The notes: generated from the sequence alone by a model not told the origin. A stretch of DNA of 7,808 nt from Acidobacteriaceae bacterium (GCA_003162495.1 PMOF01000268.1:1-7808); one strand, 5' to 3'. Numbered from the stretch's first letter, positions 1 to 7,249 are shown. Made by a program: numbers and translations.

Positions 1-294
1 CATATAGACCAGCGCGCGAATCTGCTTCGGGCAATGTTCGGCGGCCTGGGTTATGGCGACGCCTCCCATGCTGTGGCCCAGCAAAATCACCGGCTCAGGC
101 TGAGCGTCGGCGATCAGGCAAATGCGGTCGCTATAGGTTTGCAGGGTCACCGTGGCGGTGGGTGTTTTGTCTTTTCCGTGCCCCGGCAAATCCGGAGCGA
201 GAACCATGTGGCCTTTGGCCTGGAGCAGCGGCACGACTTTACGCCAGCACCAGCCGCCGTGCCAGGCGCCGTGAATCAGCAGAAAGGTCGACAT
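1..294 (-). CDS. Alpha/beta hydrolase, N-terminal part (runs off left edge)
   Basis: The first 98 residues of an alpha/beta-hydrolase fold protein are visible; the C-terminal part, with the expected acid and histidine of the triad, lies outside the window. Near the N-terminus LLIHGAWHGGWCW (about residues 5-17) matches the HG oxyanion-hole strand-loop of the EstC/salicylate-esterase-like branch. APDLPGHG (33-40) follows. LLGHSMGG (71-78) is the nucleophile elbow, with Ser75 as the presumed nucleophile. No signal peptide is seen, so it is probably cytoplasmic. The substrate cannot be told from this part; esterases, hydroxynitrile lyase-like enzymes and haloperoxidase-like hydrolases share these motifs. 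The ATG at 294-292 is chosen because the fold begins right after it. It has no Shine-Dalgarno sequence, but a TACAAT box lies 8 nt upstream, so the transcript may be leaderless. It is downstream of the Rieske gene with an 85-nt gap. Confidence 0.9.
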   Translation of the reverse strand, partial: MSTFLLIHGAWHGGWCWRKVVPLLQAKGHMVLAPDLPGHGKDKTPTATVTLQTYSDRICLIADAQPEPVILLGHSMGGVAITQAAEHCPKQIRALVYM

Positions 295-302
295 GAGCGA
301 TG

Positions 303-308
303 ATTGTA
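303..308 (-). promoter_or_regulatory. Candidate -10 box (TACAAT) for the alpha/beta hydrolase
   Basis: On the minus strand the sequence reads ACTACAATC, and TACAAT matches the TATAAT consensus at 5 of 6 positions. It ends 8 nt before the ATG at 294. A transcript starting the usual 6-8 nt downstream would begin at or next to the start codon, which fits the absence of a Shine-Dalgarno sequence. No convincing -35 hexamer is visible at 16-18 nt. Confidence 0.4.
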
Positions 309-379
309 GTGCATGACCGCTGCGAAGGGATAACGAATTTGTTTTGCGCGGATCAATGAATCCCGATCCAGTTGCGGAC

Positions 380-1567
380 TTAGCTGCGCCAATGCAGATC
401 TACCGGCCCATCCATGGGGTGCTTCGCTGCGGGTGCCCCAGGCCTCGCGTCTGAGACCTGCGAATTAGCATCCAGCCGCGCTTGCTTCAGCGCGAAGTAC
501 CATTTGGCGGGCTTGTCAGCGTCGTCGATCAGCATGAGGCTGGGGTTGTGGCGCAGGCCTTCGGCCTGCTGGATCATGGTGATCTGATCCTGACGCACAA
601 ACTTCGCGCCGAAAAATTTCGCAATCGGTGTAACGAAGGGAACGTAATAGAAGATGTTCCAGGCGGCGACCACGTCAATGCGGCAAGTGGAGGCGGTGAC
701 CGGGGTTACGGTGGTGAGCGAGGAGAACCACTTGTCGCCGCAACGGATGATTTCAGTGCGGCGATTGGGAAGCACAAAGTCGATGGTGGTCTCGATCGGT
801 TGGCCATAGACGCCGAGTAGTTTGTAAGGAGCGGAGTTGCCGCTGGGGGCGTGGGCGCTCATGCGGAAGCCCTCGAGGATGGGCTCGAAGCGCTTGGTCT
901 TTTCGCGGATGCTGGCGCGGCTGCGCCACCACCAGGCTTGATGCACGAAGGGTCCGTGCGCCGGATCCATCAGGCCGATGATGCCGTGGTCCACGTTGCA
1001 GGGCAGGTTGGCGCTGAGGTGGGCGGTGCGGAAACGTGGCCCAAATTTGACCAGTTCGGGGACAGCCTTGAGGCGCTCCGCGCTTTCCCCCTTGCGGCCA
1101 CTGCCTGGCCTGGGGATGAACACCCACGCGTGACCGTCGCGCTCCTCGCAGTGGAAGGCGGTGGCGAAGATGCGGGTGGCGTCGAGGTGGTCGTGGCTGG
1201 AGAGCGATGGGATCGATGCACATTGGCCGCTGCACGGCTCAAACTCCCAGCCGTGGTAGCGGCAGGTGACATGCTTGCCGTCAAACCAGCCGTAACTCAA
1301 GGGGATGCCGCGATGGGGACAACTGTCGCGCATGGCGAAGACGCGTCCGTTGCTGCGCCGGCCCAGCACCAGCGGAATGCCGAGCAGCATGGCAGTGGCC
1401 AGCTTGTTGCCGCGCAGCGTTGAAGTGCGCAGCGCTGGATACCAGTCGTCGTAGAGGAGCGTGGCGGTGGGGCCCTGAATCGATGCGCCCGTTTCGGTGG
1501 TGGTTGCGAAGGGCATCTGGGACTGACGATAGCATTGTGGGGGATTGGCGTGCCAGCCGATCGTCAC
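380..1567 (-). CDS. Rieske [2Fe-2S] non-heme iron oxygenase, alpha-subunit type
   Basis: A 395-residue oxygenase. The N-terminal Rieske domain carries CPHRGIPL and CRYHGWEF, supplying the cluster ligands Cys83, His85, Cys102 and His105. The C-terminal catalytic domain has the mononuclear-iron motif LMDPAHGPFVHQ (199-210), with His204 and His209 as probable ligands and Asp201 near the bridging position. The DPAHxPFxH pattern and overall length resemble the pheophorbide a oxygenase/vanillate demethylase-like branch rather than benzene or naphthalene dioxygenases. No reductase or ferredoxin gene is nearby, so electrons must come from elsewhere. The GTG start at 1567-1565 overlaps the stop of the upstream glycosyltransferase (GTGA), indicating translational coupling. 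An ATG 17 codons further in (1516) is the alternative start, since conserved sequence begins only around residue 38. The substrate is unknown; the coupling suggests a lipid or hopanoid, which is inference. Confidence 0.93.
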   Translation of the reverse strand: MTIGWHANPPQCYRQSQMPFATTTETGASIQGPTATLLYDDWYPALRTSTLRGNKLATAMLLGIPLVLGRRSNGRVFAMRDSCPHRGIPLSYGWFDGKHVTCRYHGWEFEPCSGQCASIPSLSSHDHLDATRIFATAFHCEERDGHAWVFIPRPGSGRKGESAERLKAVPELVKFGPRFRTAHLSANLPCNVDHGIIGLMDPAHGPFVHQAWWWRSRASIREKTKRFEPILEGFRMSAHAPSGNSAPYKLLGVYGQPIETTIDFVLPNRRTEIIRCGDKWFSSLTTVTPVTASTCRIDVVAAWNIFYYVPFVTPIAKFFGAKFVRQDQITMIQQAEGLRHNPSLMLIDDADKPAKWYFALKQARLDANSQVSDARPGAPAAKHPMDGPVDLHWRS

Positions 1568-2823
1568 TCCGCTTTGCGGAGCTTTCCGTCCTTAAGCTCA
1601 AATCGCTCGCTGCGCCAGAGGATGGTGTTGCCGGCAAAGCCGGCGACCCAGATGCCCATGGCGATGAGATCGCGCAGTGGCAGGAGCCACAGGCTGGGAA
1701 GGACCTGGTGATCGCCGAGGACCTGGGCGCCCACGGTCATGGCCAGGGTGAGACGCAGGAAAAAGCTCAGGGCCAGCAGCCAGAGGCTGAGCGGGCTGAG
1801 GCCGCTGGCCAAGACATTGAGCAAAGCCCAGGCGAGGCCGTGGGTGAAGATGAGGCCCGTGTAACCCCAGGGGCGGGCGTCGCGCACGGTGCGATACCAG
1901 CGCAACTGATGATCGATGAAGCCGCGCCAGTTGTATGCGGGGACGGCGGTCTCGACTACTTCGGAGCTCAGCGCAATTGAGAAACCGGCCCGGTCAATTC
2001 GAGCGCCGAGTTCGTAGTCGTCGGCGAGGTAATCTACCAGCGGAGCCAGGCCGCCTATCGCGTTGAGTGACTTGCGGCTTACGGCCAGCGTGGAGCCGAG
2101 GCCGTAATGCAGGCCGCCCTCCAGCATTTTTGAGAGCAGAACGCTGGCCTGGAAATCGGTGGCGATGCCCAGGGCCTCAAGCTGTGAGGGAAAGGTCCCG
2201 TGAGCGCGACCGCGATAGAGCGTGGTGACCAGGCCGATCGGGTGTGCGGGCTGGGCAACGGGAGCTGATTGGTCCATCTCCGGGGCTGAAGCCCCAGTCA
2301 ATTCTGTCGACTGAGTGCGGGGGTTGAAACCCCCGCCTCCCTCCGAGCCGAAGTGGGCCATGACGCGTTCAAGGTAACGGGGAGAGACGGTGATGTCGGA
2401 GTCGTTGATCAGGAGGAAGTCGTGCCGGGCGTGGGGCAGAAGCTGAGAGAGCGTGCTGACCTTGCCGTTGGTTCCGAGGCGGGCGGGGCACTCAATCAGT
2501 TGAATGGAATGAGCGGGAAACTCCTGCTTAAGCTGTTCGACGGCGGCTGCGGCGGGGTCGGCCAGGGAATTGATGCCGAAGAGGAGCTCGTATGCGCCGG
2601 CGTAAGTTTGGCGGCAGTGGCTGCGGAAGGCATCTATCATGCCCGGGTCAAGCCCTTTGAGAGACTTGAGTATGCTGACGCCGGGCGCAAAGGGGGTCAG
2701 GGGAGCGCGCCGCGCGGCCAGAAAGACGCGGGCGGCGATCAAGGCCGCGAAGAAGTAGCCCATGCCGGCGAGGGTCAGCACCGTGGTGAGAATCTCTACG
2801 GATTGCGCGAAAGGGTGGGACAT
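1564..2823 (-). CDS. hpnI: HpnI-like glycosyltransferase (GT2/GT21, hopanoid or ceramide type)
   Basis: A 419-residue membrane-associated glycosyltransferase. One N-terminal membrane segment (about 10-36) is followed by a cytoplasmic catalytic domain. It contains VSILKSLKGLDP (49-60), LGTNGKVSTL (116-125), the metal/nucleotide-sugar motif DSD (141-143), ADDYELG (267-273, putative catalytic acid) and QLRWYRTVR (306-314, the QxxRW-type acceptor motif). Three or so C-terminal hydrophobic segments lie at about 324-346, 348-366 and 386-402. This order matches ceramide glucosyltransferase-like proteins, specifically HpnI, which in characterised bacteria adds N-acetylglucosamine to bacteriohopanetetrol. 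No hpnJ, hpnK or shc is in the window, so the acceptor is inferred. Residues about 162-194 are an extra segment with low-complexity glycine and a palindromic repeat beneath. The ATG at 2823 has no Shine-Dalgarno; a TACACT box is 10 nt upstream. The gene is coupled to the downstream Rieske gene. Confidence 0.9.
   Translation of the reverse strand: MSHPFAQSVEILTTVLTLAGMGYFFAALIAARVFLAARRAPLTPFAPGVSILKSLKGLDPGMIDAFRSHCRQTYAGAYELLFGINSLADPAAAAVEQLKQEFPAHSIQLIECPARLGTNGKVSTLSQLLPHARHDFLLINDSDITVSPRYLERVMAHFGSEGGGGFNPRTQSTELTGASAPEMDQSAPVAQPAHPIGLVTTLYRGRAHGTFPSQLEALGIATDFQASVLLSKMLEGGLHYGLGSTLAVSRKSLNAIGGLAPLVDYLADDYELGARIDRAGFSIALSSEVVETAVPAYNWRGFIDHQLRWYRTVRDARPWGYTGLIFTHGLAWALLNVLASGLSPLSLWLLALSFFLRLTLAMTVGAQVLGDHQVLPSLWLLPLRDLIAMGIWVAGFAGNTILWRSERFELKDGKLRKAE
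2282..2336. repeat. Palindromic REP-like element inside the glycosyltransferase gene
   Basis: Three stem-loops lie in 55 nt. The first is GGGGCTGAAGCCCC (2282-2295, 6-bp stem, 2-nt loop). The second is CAGTC/GACTG (2295-2299 with 2309-2313, 9-nt loop). The third is GCGGGGGTTGAAACCCCCGC (2317-2336, perfect 9-bp stem, 2-nt loop). The outer two share the TGAA centre and look like paired REP/BIME-type palindromes, which are normally intergenic. Here the element is read in frame within the HpnI-like coding sequence, where it gives roughly GGGFNPRT...TGASAPE. Whether it is dispersed in the genome cannot be seen from one window. Confidence 0.75.
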
Positions 2824-2833
2824 CGCAGGGGGT

Positions 2834-2839
2834 AGTGTA
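2834..2839 (-). promoter_or_regulatory. Candidate -10 box (TACACT) for the glycosyltransferase/Rieske pair
   Basis: The minus strand reads CGCTACACTACC, and TACACT ends 10 nt before the ATG at 2823. The nine bases GCTACACTA are identical to those at the rnpB promoter candidate (7250-7255 region). No Shine-Dalgarno separates it from the ATG, so initiation here would give a very short or absent leader. The -35 region is poor (ATCCCC at a 17-nt spacer, inside the GATC heptamer repeats). Confidence 0.4.
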
Positions 2840-2850
2840 GCGGAAAGACG

Positions 2851-2878
2851 GGGATCGGGGATCGGAGATCGGAGATCA
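2851..2878. repeat. Four tandem GATC-containing heptamers
   Basis: The 28 nt read as four 7-nt units: GGGATCG, GGGATCG, GAGATCG and GAGATCA. They fill the gap between the permease and glycosyltransferase genes and lie where the -35 region of the glycosyltransferase promoter would be. They could be a simple slippage repeat or a binding array; the sequence alone does not decide. Confidence 0.7.
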
Positions 2879-2902
2879 AACCGGGGCGCAGGAGCGGTGA
2901 TT

Positions 2903-4159
2903 TTACTCGTAGCGGAGGGCTTCGATGGGGTCCATCGAGGCGGCTTTCCATGCCGGGTAAATGCCGAATACGAGGCCGATCACGCATGACACCAAGAAGG
3001 CAATCAAGACCCAGGTAACGGAAAGCGCGGCATGAAGAAAACTCACCGCGTAATGCAGAATGAGGGTGAAGACCGCGCCGGCCATGATGCCGATCAATCC
3101 GCCGACCATGCATAGAGTCACGGCTTCAAGGGTGAACTGGAGAAGGATATTCTTTTTGGTTGCGCCGATGGCTTTGCGGACTCCGATCTCTCGCGTGCGC
3201 TCGGTGACCGAGACCAGCATGATGTTCATCACGCCCACGCCGCCCACCATAAGGCCCACGGAAGAAACGGCGACCATGAAGAGAAAGAGTCCGCCGGTAA
3301 GTGAGTTCCATAGCCGGGTGAGGGAGTCGGGACCGAAGATGGCGAAATTGTCGTCCTGTTCCAGGCGAACATTGCGGCGGCGTCGGAGCAACTCGCGAAT
3401 TTCGTCGATGACCAGCGCCTTGTGAGCGGGATCGTCGTACTTCACAGTGATCCAGAAATCTTTCTGCTCGGGATGGATCTTGAGAAAAGTTTCAAGCGGG
3501 AAATAGGCGGAATTGTCCTGGGTGTTGCGGCCGCTTCCGAATGGCTGGGGCTGGACGTCTAGAACGCCGATCACGGTAAAGATGTCGCCCTCGCAATCGA
3601 TGTCCTTGCCGAGTGGAGACTCATTGGGGAAAAGATCTTCTGCCGCATCATGGCCGAGGACCACGACGTTGGCGCGGCGCTCCTCCTCGGAATCGGACCA
3701 CATGCGGCCTTCGAGCATCTGGATATCCTGGGTCTCTTTGACTTGCGACGTGCTGCCATTGATGATGGTGTTGGAAATTTTGTGGGTCCCGGCCTTGATG
3801 GAGACGCTGCCGAGGCCGGTCTGAAAATTCTGATAGGTCAGGCCGGGATCGACGGCGACGACATAGGGGAGGCTGCGCATGGCGATGCCGTCTTCATACG
3901 TCATCTGTTTGCGATTGAGTTCCGCGGTGGTGGGACGCTTGCCGAAGGGTTCAAAGCGAAACACCCACAGGTCGTTGGTTCCCAGAGATTTGACGAACGT
4001 ATCGATGTTGCCATTGAGTCCGTTGATGGCCGACGAGATGAGAATGACAGTGGAGATGCCGATGGAGATGCCGAGCACGGTGAGGCCGGAGCGCAATTTA
4101 TTTTTGCGCAGCGTCTCGAGCGCCATTTTTACGGATTCTTTTGAGTCGCTAAGCCGCAT
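2903..4159 (-). CDS. MacB/FtsX-type ABC transporter permease (second of pair)
   Basis: A 418-residue permease with the MacB architecture. TM1 is at about 26-48, right after the cytoplasmic NKLRSGLTVLG (20-30). A large periplasmic MacB_PCD domain spans about 50-280. TM2 is at about 291-316, followed by the signature SVTERTREIGVRKAIGA (317-333). TM3 (about 345-368) and TM4 (about 381-403) precede the C-terminal DPIEALRYE. Proteins of this family couple a cytoplasmic ATPase to mechanical movement of the periplasmic domain, for example in macrolide, toxin or lipoprotein export. No fused or adjacent ATPase is present, so it must partner with one encoded elsewhere. The gene starts 3 nt after the stop of its paralogue (2 nt between them), with GGAG 8 nt before the ATG at 4159, so the two are co-transcribed and probably form a heterodimer. 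An internal Met at residue 12 is a less likely start. Confidence 0.93.
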   Translation of the reverse strand: MRLSDSKESVKMALETLRKNKLRSGLTVLGISIGISTVILISSAINGLNGNIDTFVKSLGTNDLWVFRFEPFGKRPTTAELNRKQMTYEDGIAMRSLPYVVAVDPGLTYQNFQTGLGSVSIKAGTHKISNTIINGSTSQVKETQDIQMLEGRMWSDSEEERRANVVVLGHDAAEDLFPNESPLGKDIDCEGDIFTVIGVLDVQPQPFGSGRNTQDNSAYFPLETFLKIHPEQKDFWITVKYDDPAHKALVIDEIRELLRRRRNVRLEQDDNFAIFGPDSLTRLWNSLTGGLFLFMVAVSSVGLMVGGVGVMNIMLVSVTERTREIGVRKAIGATKKNILLQFTLEAVTLCMVGGLIGIMAGAVFTLILHYAVSFLHAALSVTWVLIAFLVSCVIGLVFGIYPAWKAASMDPIEALRYE

Positions 4160-4161
4160 GG

Positions 4162-5388
<1,227 letters not shown>

Positions 5389-5516
5389 GGTCTCGCTTTC
5401 ATGGCCGGACCTGACATCGGAACCCGACAACTGCCCGGTGCGCGATGCCGGCTTCGCAAACGGGAGCGCATTACTTTCCGCACGCGAGCGTCGCCAGGCT
5501 CCTGCCCGTTTACCCT

Positions 5517-5522
5517 AGTGTA
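5517..5522 (-). promoter_or_regulatory. Candidate -10 box (TACACT) for the permease operon
   Basis: The minus strand reads CCGTACACTAGGG, with TACACTAG identical to the rnpB promoter candidate. Unlike the other boxes in this window it lies about 128 nt upstream of the first ATG (5388), so it would produce a long 5' leader. No good -35 element is visible. The assignment rests mainly on similarity to the other boxes. Confidence 0.3.
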
Positions 5523-5730
5523 CGGTTTCGCCGCGGATCGCGATTGCCGGGTGGATATTTTTTAGACGGAAGACGGGGCGTTGAGGCCGCGTTATACGTT
5601 GAAAAGCCACCCCAACCGAGCGGTTTTGCCTCTTTTGATACGCAGGATTGCGGGAGACGGTTCCGGCGCGGGTGCGGCTGGACAGAAAAACTGGGCCGGA
5701 AACGCCGCCGGCAGTCTTTCACGATTCAGG

Positions 5731-5751
5731 AAAAGCCAGGGTCCCCGGGCT
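5731..5751 (-). terminator. Possible weak intrinsic terminator after dut
   Basis: On the minus strand, directly after the dut stop codon, AGCC-C-GGG-GA-CCC-T-GGCT can fold with one internal mismatch and a 2-nt loop, and is followed by TTT then CC. The stem is short and the T tract minimal, so it may be weak or fortuitous. Confidence 0.35.
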
Positions 5752-6186
5752 CTAGCGTCCCGAACTGCCAAAGCCCTTGGAGGCGCGGGCGGAGTCTTCA
5801 AGGTCGGCTACCTGCTCCACGGGGCCGGTGAGCACGGGAACGGGGATCATCTGGGCGATTTTTTCGCCGGGTTTGAGCTCGACGGCGGTGGGTCCGAGGT
5901 TGGTCATGAGGATGAGAATCTCGCCGCGATAGCCGGCATCGATCACACCCGCGGTGGTGGCGATGCCCCTTGCCGCCATGGAGGAGCGGTCGCGGACCAG
6001 CAGGCCGAGCGGGGCGCCGGTGGCGGGGTTGCGGGCCTCGACGGCGATGCCGGTGCGGACTTTTATGGTGGTCCGGGGTGCCAGGAGGACTGATTCGAGG
6101 GCAAATAGGTCATAGCCAAGGTCTTCGCCGGGGTGGGCGACGGCGGGGAGACGAGCGCCGGGGTCGAGCAGTTTTACGCGGAGCAT
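5752..6186 (-). CDS. dut: Deoxyuridine 5'-triphosphate nucleotidohydrolase (dUTPase)
   Basis: A 144-residue protein, the usual size of a homotrimeric dUTPase subunit, which hydrolyses dUTP to dUMP and pyrophosphate. This supplies dTMP synthesis and keeps uracil out of DNA. All five family motifs are present in order: DLGYDLFA (22-29, motif 1); VRDRSSMAARG (about 64-74, motif 2, in the RSS-M form); GVIDAGYRGEI (about 80-90, motif 3, uracil/deoxyribose pocket with its Asp and Tyr); PGEKIAQMIPVPV (motif 4); and the C-terminal SKGFGSSGR (motif 5, with the Phe that stacks on the base). The ATG at 6186 fits the family N-terminus, LRVKLLDPGARLP. It has no Shine-Dalgarno; a TACCAT box sits 6 nt upstream, so translation may be leaderless. 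It is divergent from the small plus-strand gene. Confidence 0.95.
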   Translation of the reverse strand: MLRVKLLDPGARLPAVAHPGEDLGYDLFALESVLLAPRTTIKVRTGIAVEARNPATGAPLGLLVRDRSSMAARGIATTAGVIDAGYRGEILILMTNLGPTAVELKPGEKIAQMIPVPVLTGPVEQVADLEDSARASKGFGSSGR

Positions 6187-6192
6187 GGATTG

Positions 6193-6198
6193 ATGGTA
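6193..6198 (-). promoter_or_regulatory. Candidate -10 box (TACCAT) for dut
   Basis: The minus strand reads GCTACCATCAATCC directly before the ATG. The box ends 6 nt upstream of the start codon, which would place the transcription start at or very near the A of ATG. A TTAGAA hexamer lies at a 17-nt spacer and matches TTGACA at only 3 of 6 positions. This is weaker than the TACACT boxes but in the same position relative to its gene. Confidence 0.35.
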
Positions 6199-6233
6199 GC
6201 GGAGCCGGGCGGCAATTCTAAAAATTCATCGCG

Positions 6234-6260
6234 CCGGAAAGAACCGGGCAGAATTTCCGG
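6234..6260. promoter_or_regulatory. Inverted repeat in the divergent dut/small-ORF spacer
   Basis: CCGGAAA (6234-6240) and TTTCCGG (6254-6260) form a perfect 7-bp inverted repeat with a 13-nt spacer. It lies between the divergent dut gene and the 94-codon plus-strand gene. It could be an operator for either or a hairpin in the plus-strand leader. A repeat this short in GC-rich DNA may also be chance. Confidence 0.3.
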
Positions 6261-6319
6261 TCGCCTGGGTCTCCTTTCACTTTGGTCCGCCATCTAATGA
6301 ACTGCAGGAGCGCTTCCCA

Positions 6320-6604
6320 ATGCCCCAACGGCCCACCCCCAAAAGCCTTGAATCGCTCCAGGTAACCCTCCAGAAACTTGAGCAGACGAGCGACCGCGGC
6401 AGGGATGAAAGTTCAATTGCCGACCTAAAACGGGTCCTTGTGAACCGCATCGCCGACCTCGAATTGTCCAAGACCTTCGAGCTGGCCGAAGACGAAATCG
6501 GCGAGGTTCGCGATCCCGCCGAATTGATCCTGCCCCCATCGATCACCGAGGAAGAACCCCTTGAAATGGACGGCGATACAATCCAGCTCGACAAGCTGGA
6601 CTAG
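6320..6604 (+). CDS. Small acidic hypothetical protein (94 aa)
   Basis: I do not recognise this protein. It has 94 residues with no membrane segment, signal peptide or cysteine. Residues about 9-57 are charged and heptad-like (LESLQVTLQKLEQ, then ADLKRVLVNRIADLELSKTFELAEDEI) and look helical, possibly a coiled coil. Residues about 66-94 are proline- and acid-rich (PPSITEEEPLEMDGDTI) and probably disordered. The start is supported by AGGAG 9 nt before the ATG, the best Shine-Dalgarno in the window together with that of the second permease. Codon use (many third-position G/C) looks like real coding sequence. It stands alone on the plus strand, divergent from dut and convergent with rnpB. The antisense frames are arginine/serine-rich and less protein-like. 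No function is proposed. Confidence 0.72.
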   Translation: MPQRPTPKSLESLQVTLQKLEQTSDRGRDESSIADLKRVLVNRIADLELSKTFELAEDEIGEVRDPAELILPPSITEEEPLEMDGDTIQLDKLD

Positions 6605-6654
6605 GGTTGTGTCTCTAATCTTCGCGGCGGATTTTTTCTGGTCAGAAAATGGTC

Positions 6655-6686
6655 AGCCCCGGCTGGGAATTTTCCCGGCCGGGGCT
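6655..6686. terminator. Strong hairpin between the small ORF and rnpB (probable terminator)
   Basis: AGCCCCGGCTGGGAA (6655-6669) pairs with TTCCCGGCCGGGGCT (6672-6686) in a 15-bp stem with one G-U and a 2-nt TT loop. It starts 22 nt past the rnpB 3' end and about 50 nt past the stop of the plus-strand gene, so it can end both converging transcripts. The minus-strand side is followed by GACCATTTTC, a poor T tract. There is none on the plus side. A second small hairpin, TTTTCTG/CAGAAAA (6634-6649), is next to it. Confidence 0.65.
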
Positions 6687-6708
6687 GTCTGGATACGACA
6701 AACAAATC

Positions 6709-7242
6709 GGCAAAAGGACCTGTAAGCCGAATTCTGTCGTGTGCGGTCATTCCTCTAGACGCCGCGTTGCCGCGGACGTTCATCAGCGACCTACCCGGAG
6801 GTTTCGGCCATTGCAAGGACCCGCCTGAACGCATCGGGCCGATGCGCAGCGCCGCCTGGGCCCTGGCTGACGCTTCCCTCCCTATTTGGTCTTGCTCCGT
6901 GTGGGGTTTACCTTGACCCCGGCCCTTACGGGCGCGAGCGGTGCGCTCTTACCGCACCATTTCACCCTTACCCCGGCGCTGGAGTTTGCGCAACGACAAG
7001 CGTACCCGGCAAGCCGGGCCAACTCGGGTATTGCGTTTCCAGGGAGGCCCTCCGACCGGGTCCGAAGAAGCGGAGAGGGGTAGCCGAGGCGGTATCTTTT
7101 CTGTGGCACTGGCCGTCCATGGGTTTTGAGGCCCACGTCCCGGACGTTATCCGGCACACTGCCCTGCGGAGTTCGGACTTTCCTCTCCCGGAAGACCCTA
7201 CTTGCGCAAGGCTGCCGGCAGCGACCGCCCGGTCCTCCTGCC
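6709..7242 (-). ncRNA. rnpB: RNase P RNA, bacterial class A, enlarged
   Basis: This is the catalytic RNA of RNase P, which cuts 5' leaders from pre-tRNAs. The universal cores are present on the minus strand: GAGGAAAGTCCGAACTCC (7185-7168, P4 5' side), GGTAAGGGTGAAA and GGTGCGGTAAGAGCGCACCG (within 6972-6939), AGCAAGACCAAATAGGGAGG (6896-6877) and ACACGACAGAATTCGGCTTA (6742-6723, P4 3' side). The ends are set by P1: GGCAGGAGGACC (7242-7231) pairs over 12 bp with GGTCCTTTTGCC (6720-6709), with two G-U pairs. P2 is GCGGTC/GACCGC. At about 534 nt it is longer than the usual 350-450 nt. The extra length is in the P12 arm (about 6971-7089) and the arm capped by P15 (about 6797-6882). The gene lies 28 nt downstream of rsgA, with a TACACT box 7 nt before the 5' end. 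Confidence 0.97.
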
Positions 7243-7249
7243 AGGGTCT

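Larger units (their letters stand above)
5389..5751. other. 363-nt gene-free stretch between dut and the permease operon
   Basis: Several open frames cross this stretch on both strands, but none has a start with a ribosome-binding site or a recognisable protein; they are arginine- and proline-rich, as GC-rich noncoding DNA usually reads. It holds a possible terminator for dut at its right end and a candidate -10 box for the permease operon at 5517-5522. On the minus strand, the predicted leader could form GGCATCG/CGATGTC (7 bp with one G-U, around 5410-5453). I recognise no riboswitch, tRNA or repeat. Confidence 0.6.

Noticed and set aside
34..303. Plus-strand frame opposite the alpha/beta hydrolase
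   Set aside because: The minus strand encodes clear hydrolase motifs (HGAWHGGW, GHSMGG). The plus-strand frame is its shadow, as are the long plus-strand frames opposite the Rieske, glycosyltransferase, permease and dut genes.
350..369. Possible terminator GGATC...GATCC after the Rieske gene
   Set aside because: The stem is only 5 bp with a 10-nt loop and no T tract follows, so it does not meet a reasonable standard for an intrinsic terminator.
2282..2336. CRISPR repeat or internal terminator
   Set aside because: The two palindromes differ in stem sequence and there are no regularly spaced direct repeats or spacers. No T tract follows either hairpin, so a REP-like element is the better reading.
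5510..5801. Minus-strand frames of about 70 residues between dut and the permeases
   Set aside because: Arginine- and proline-rich, no ribosome-binding site, and one overlaps the dut 3' end in another frame. They look like GC-rich noncoding translation.
6882..7157. Open reading frames on both strands within 6882-7159
   Set aside because: They overlie the RNase P RNA, whose conserved cores and P1/P2 pairing explain the sequence. The translated products resemble no protein.
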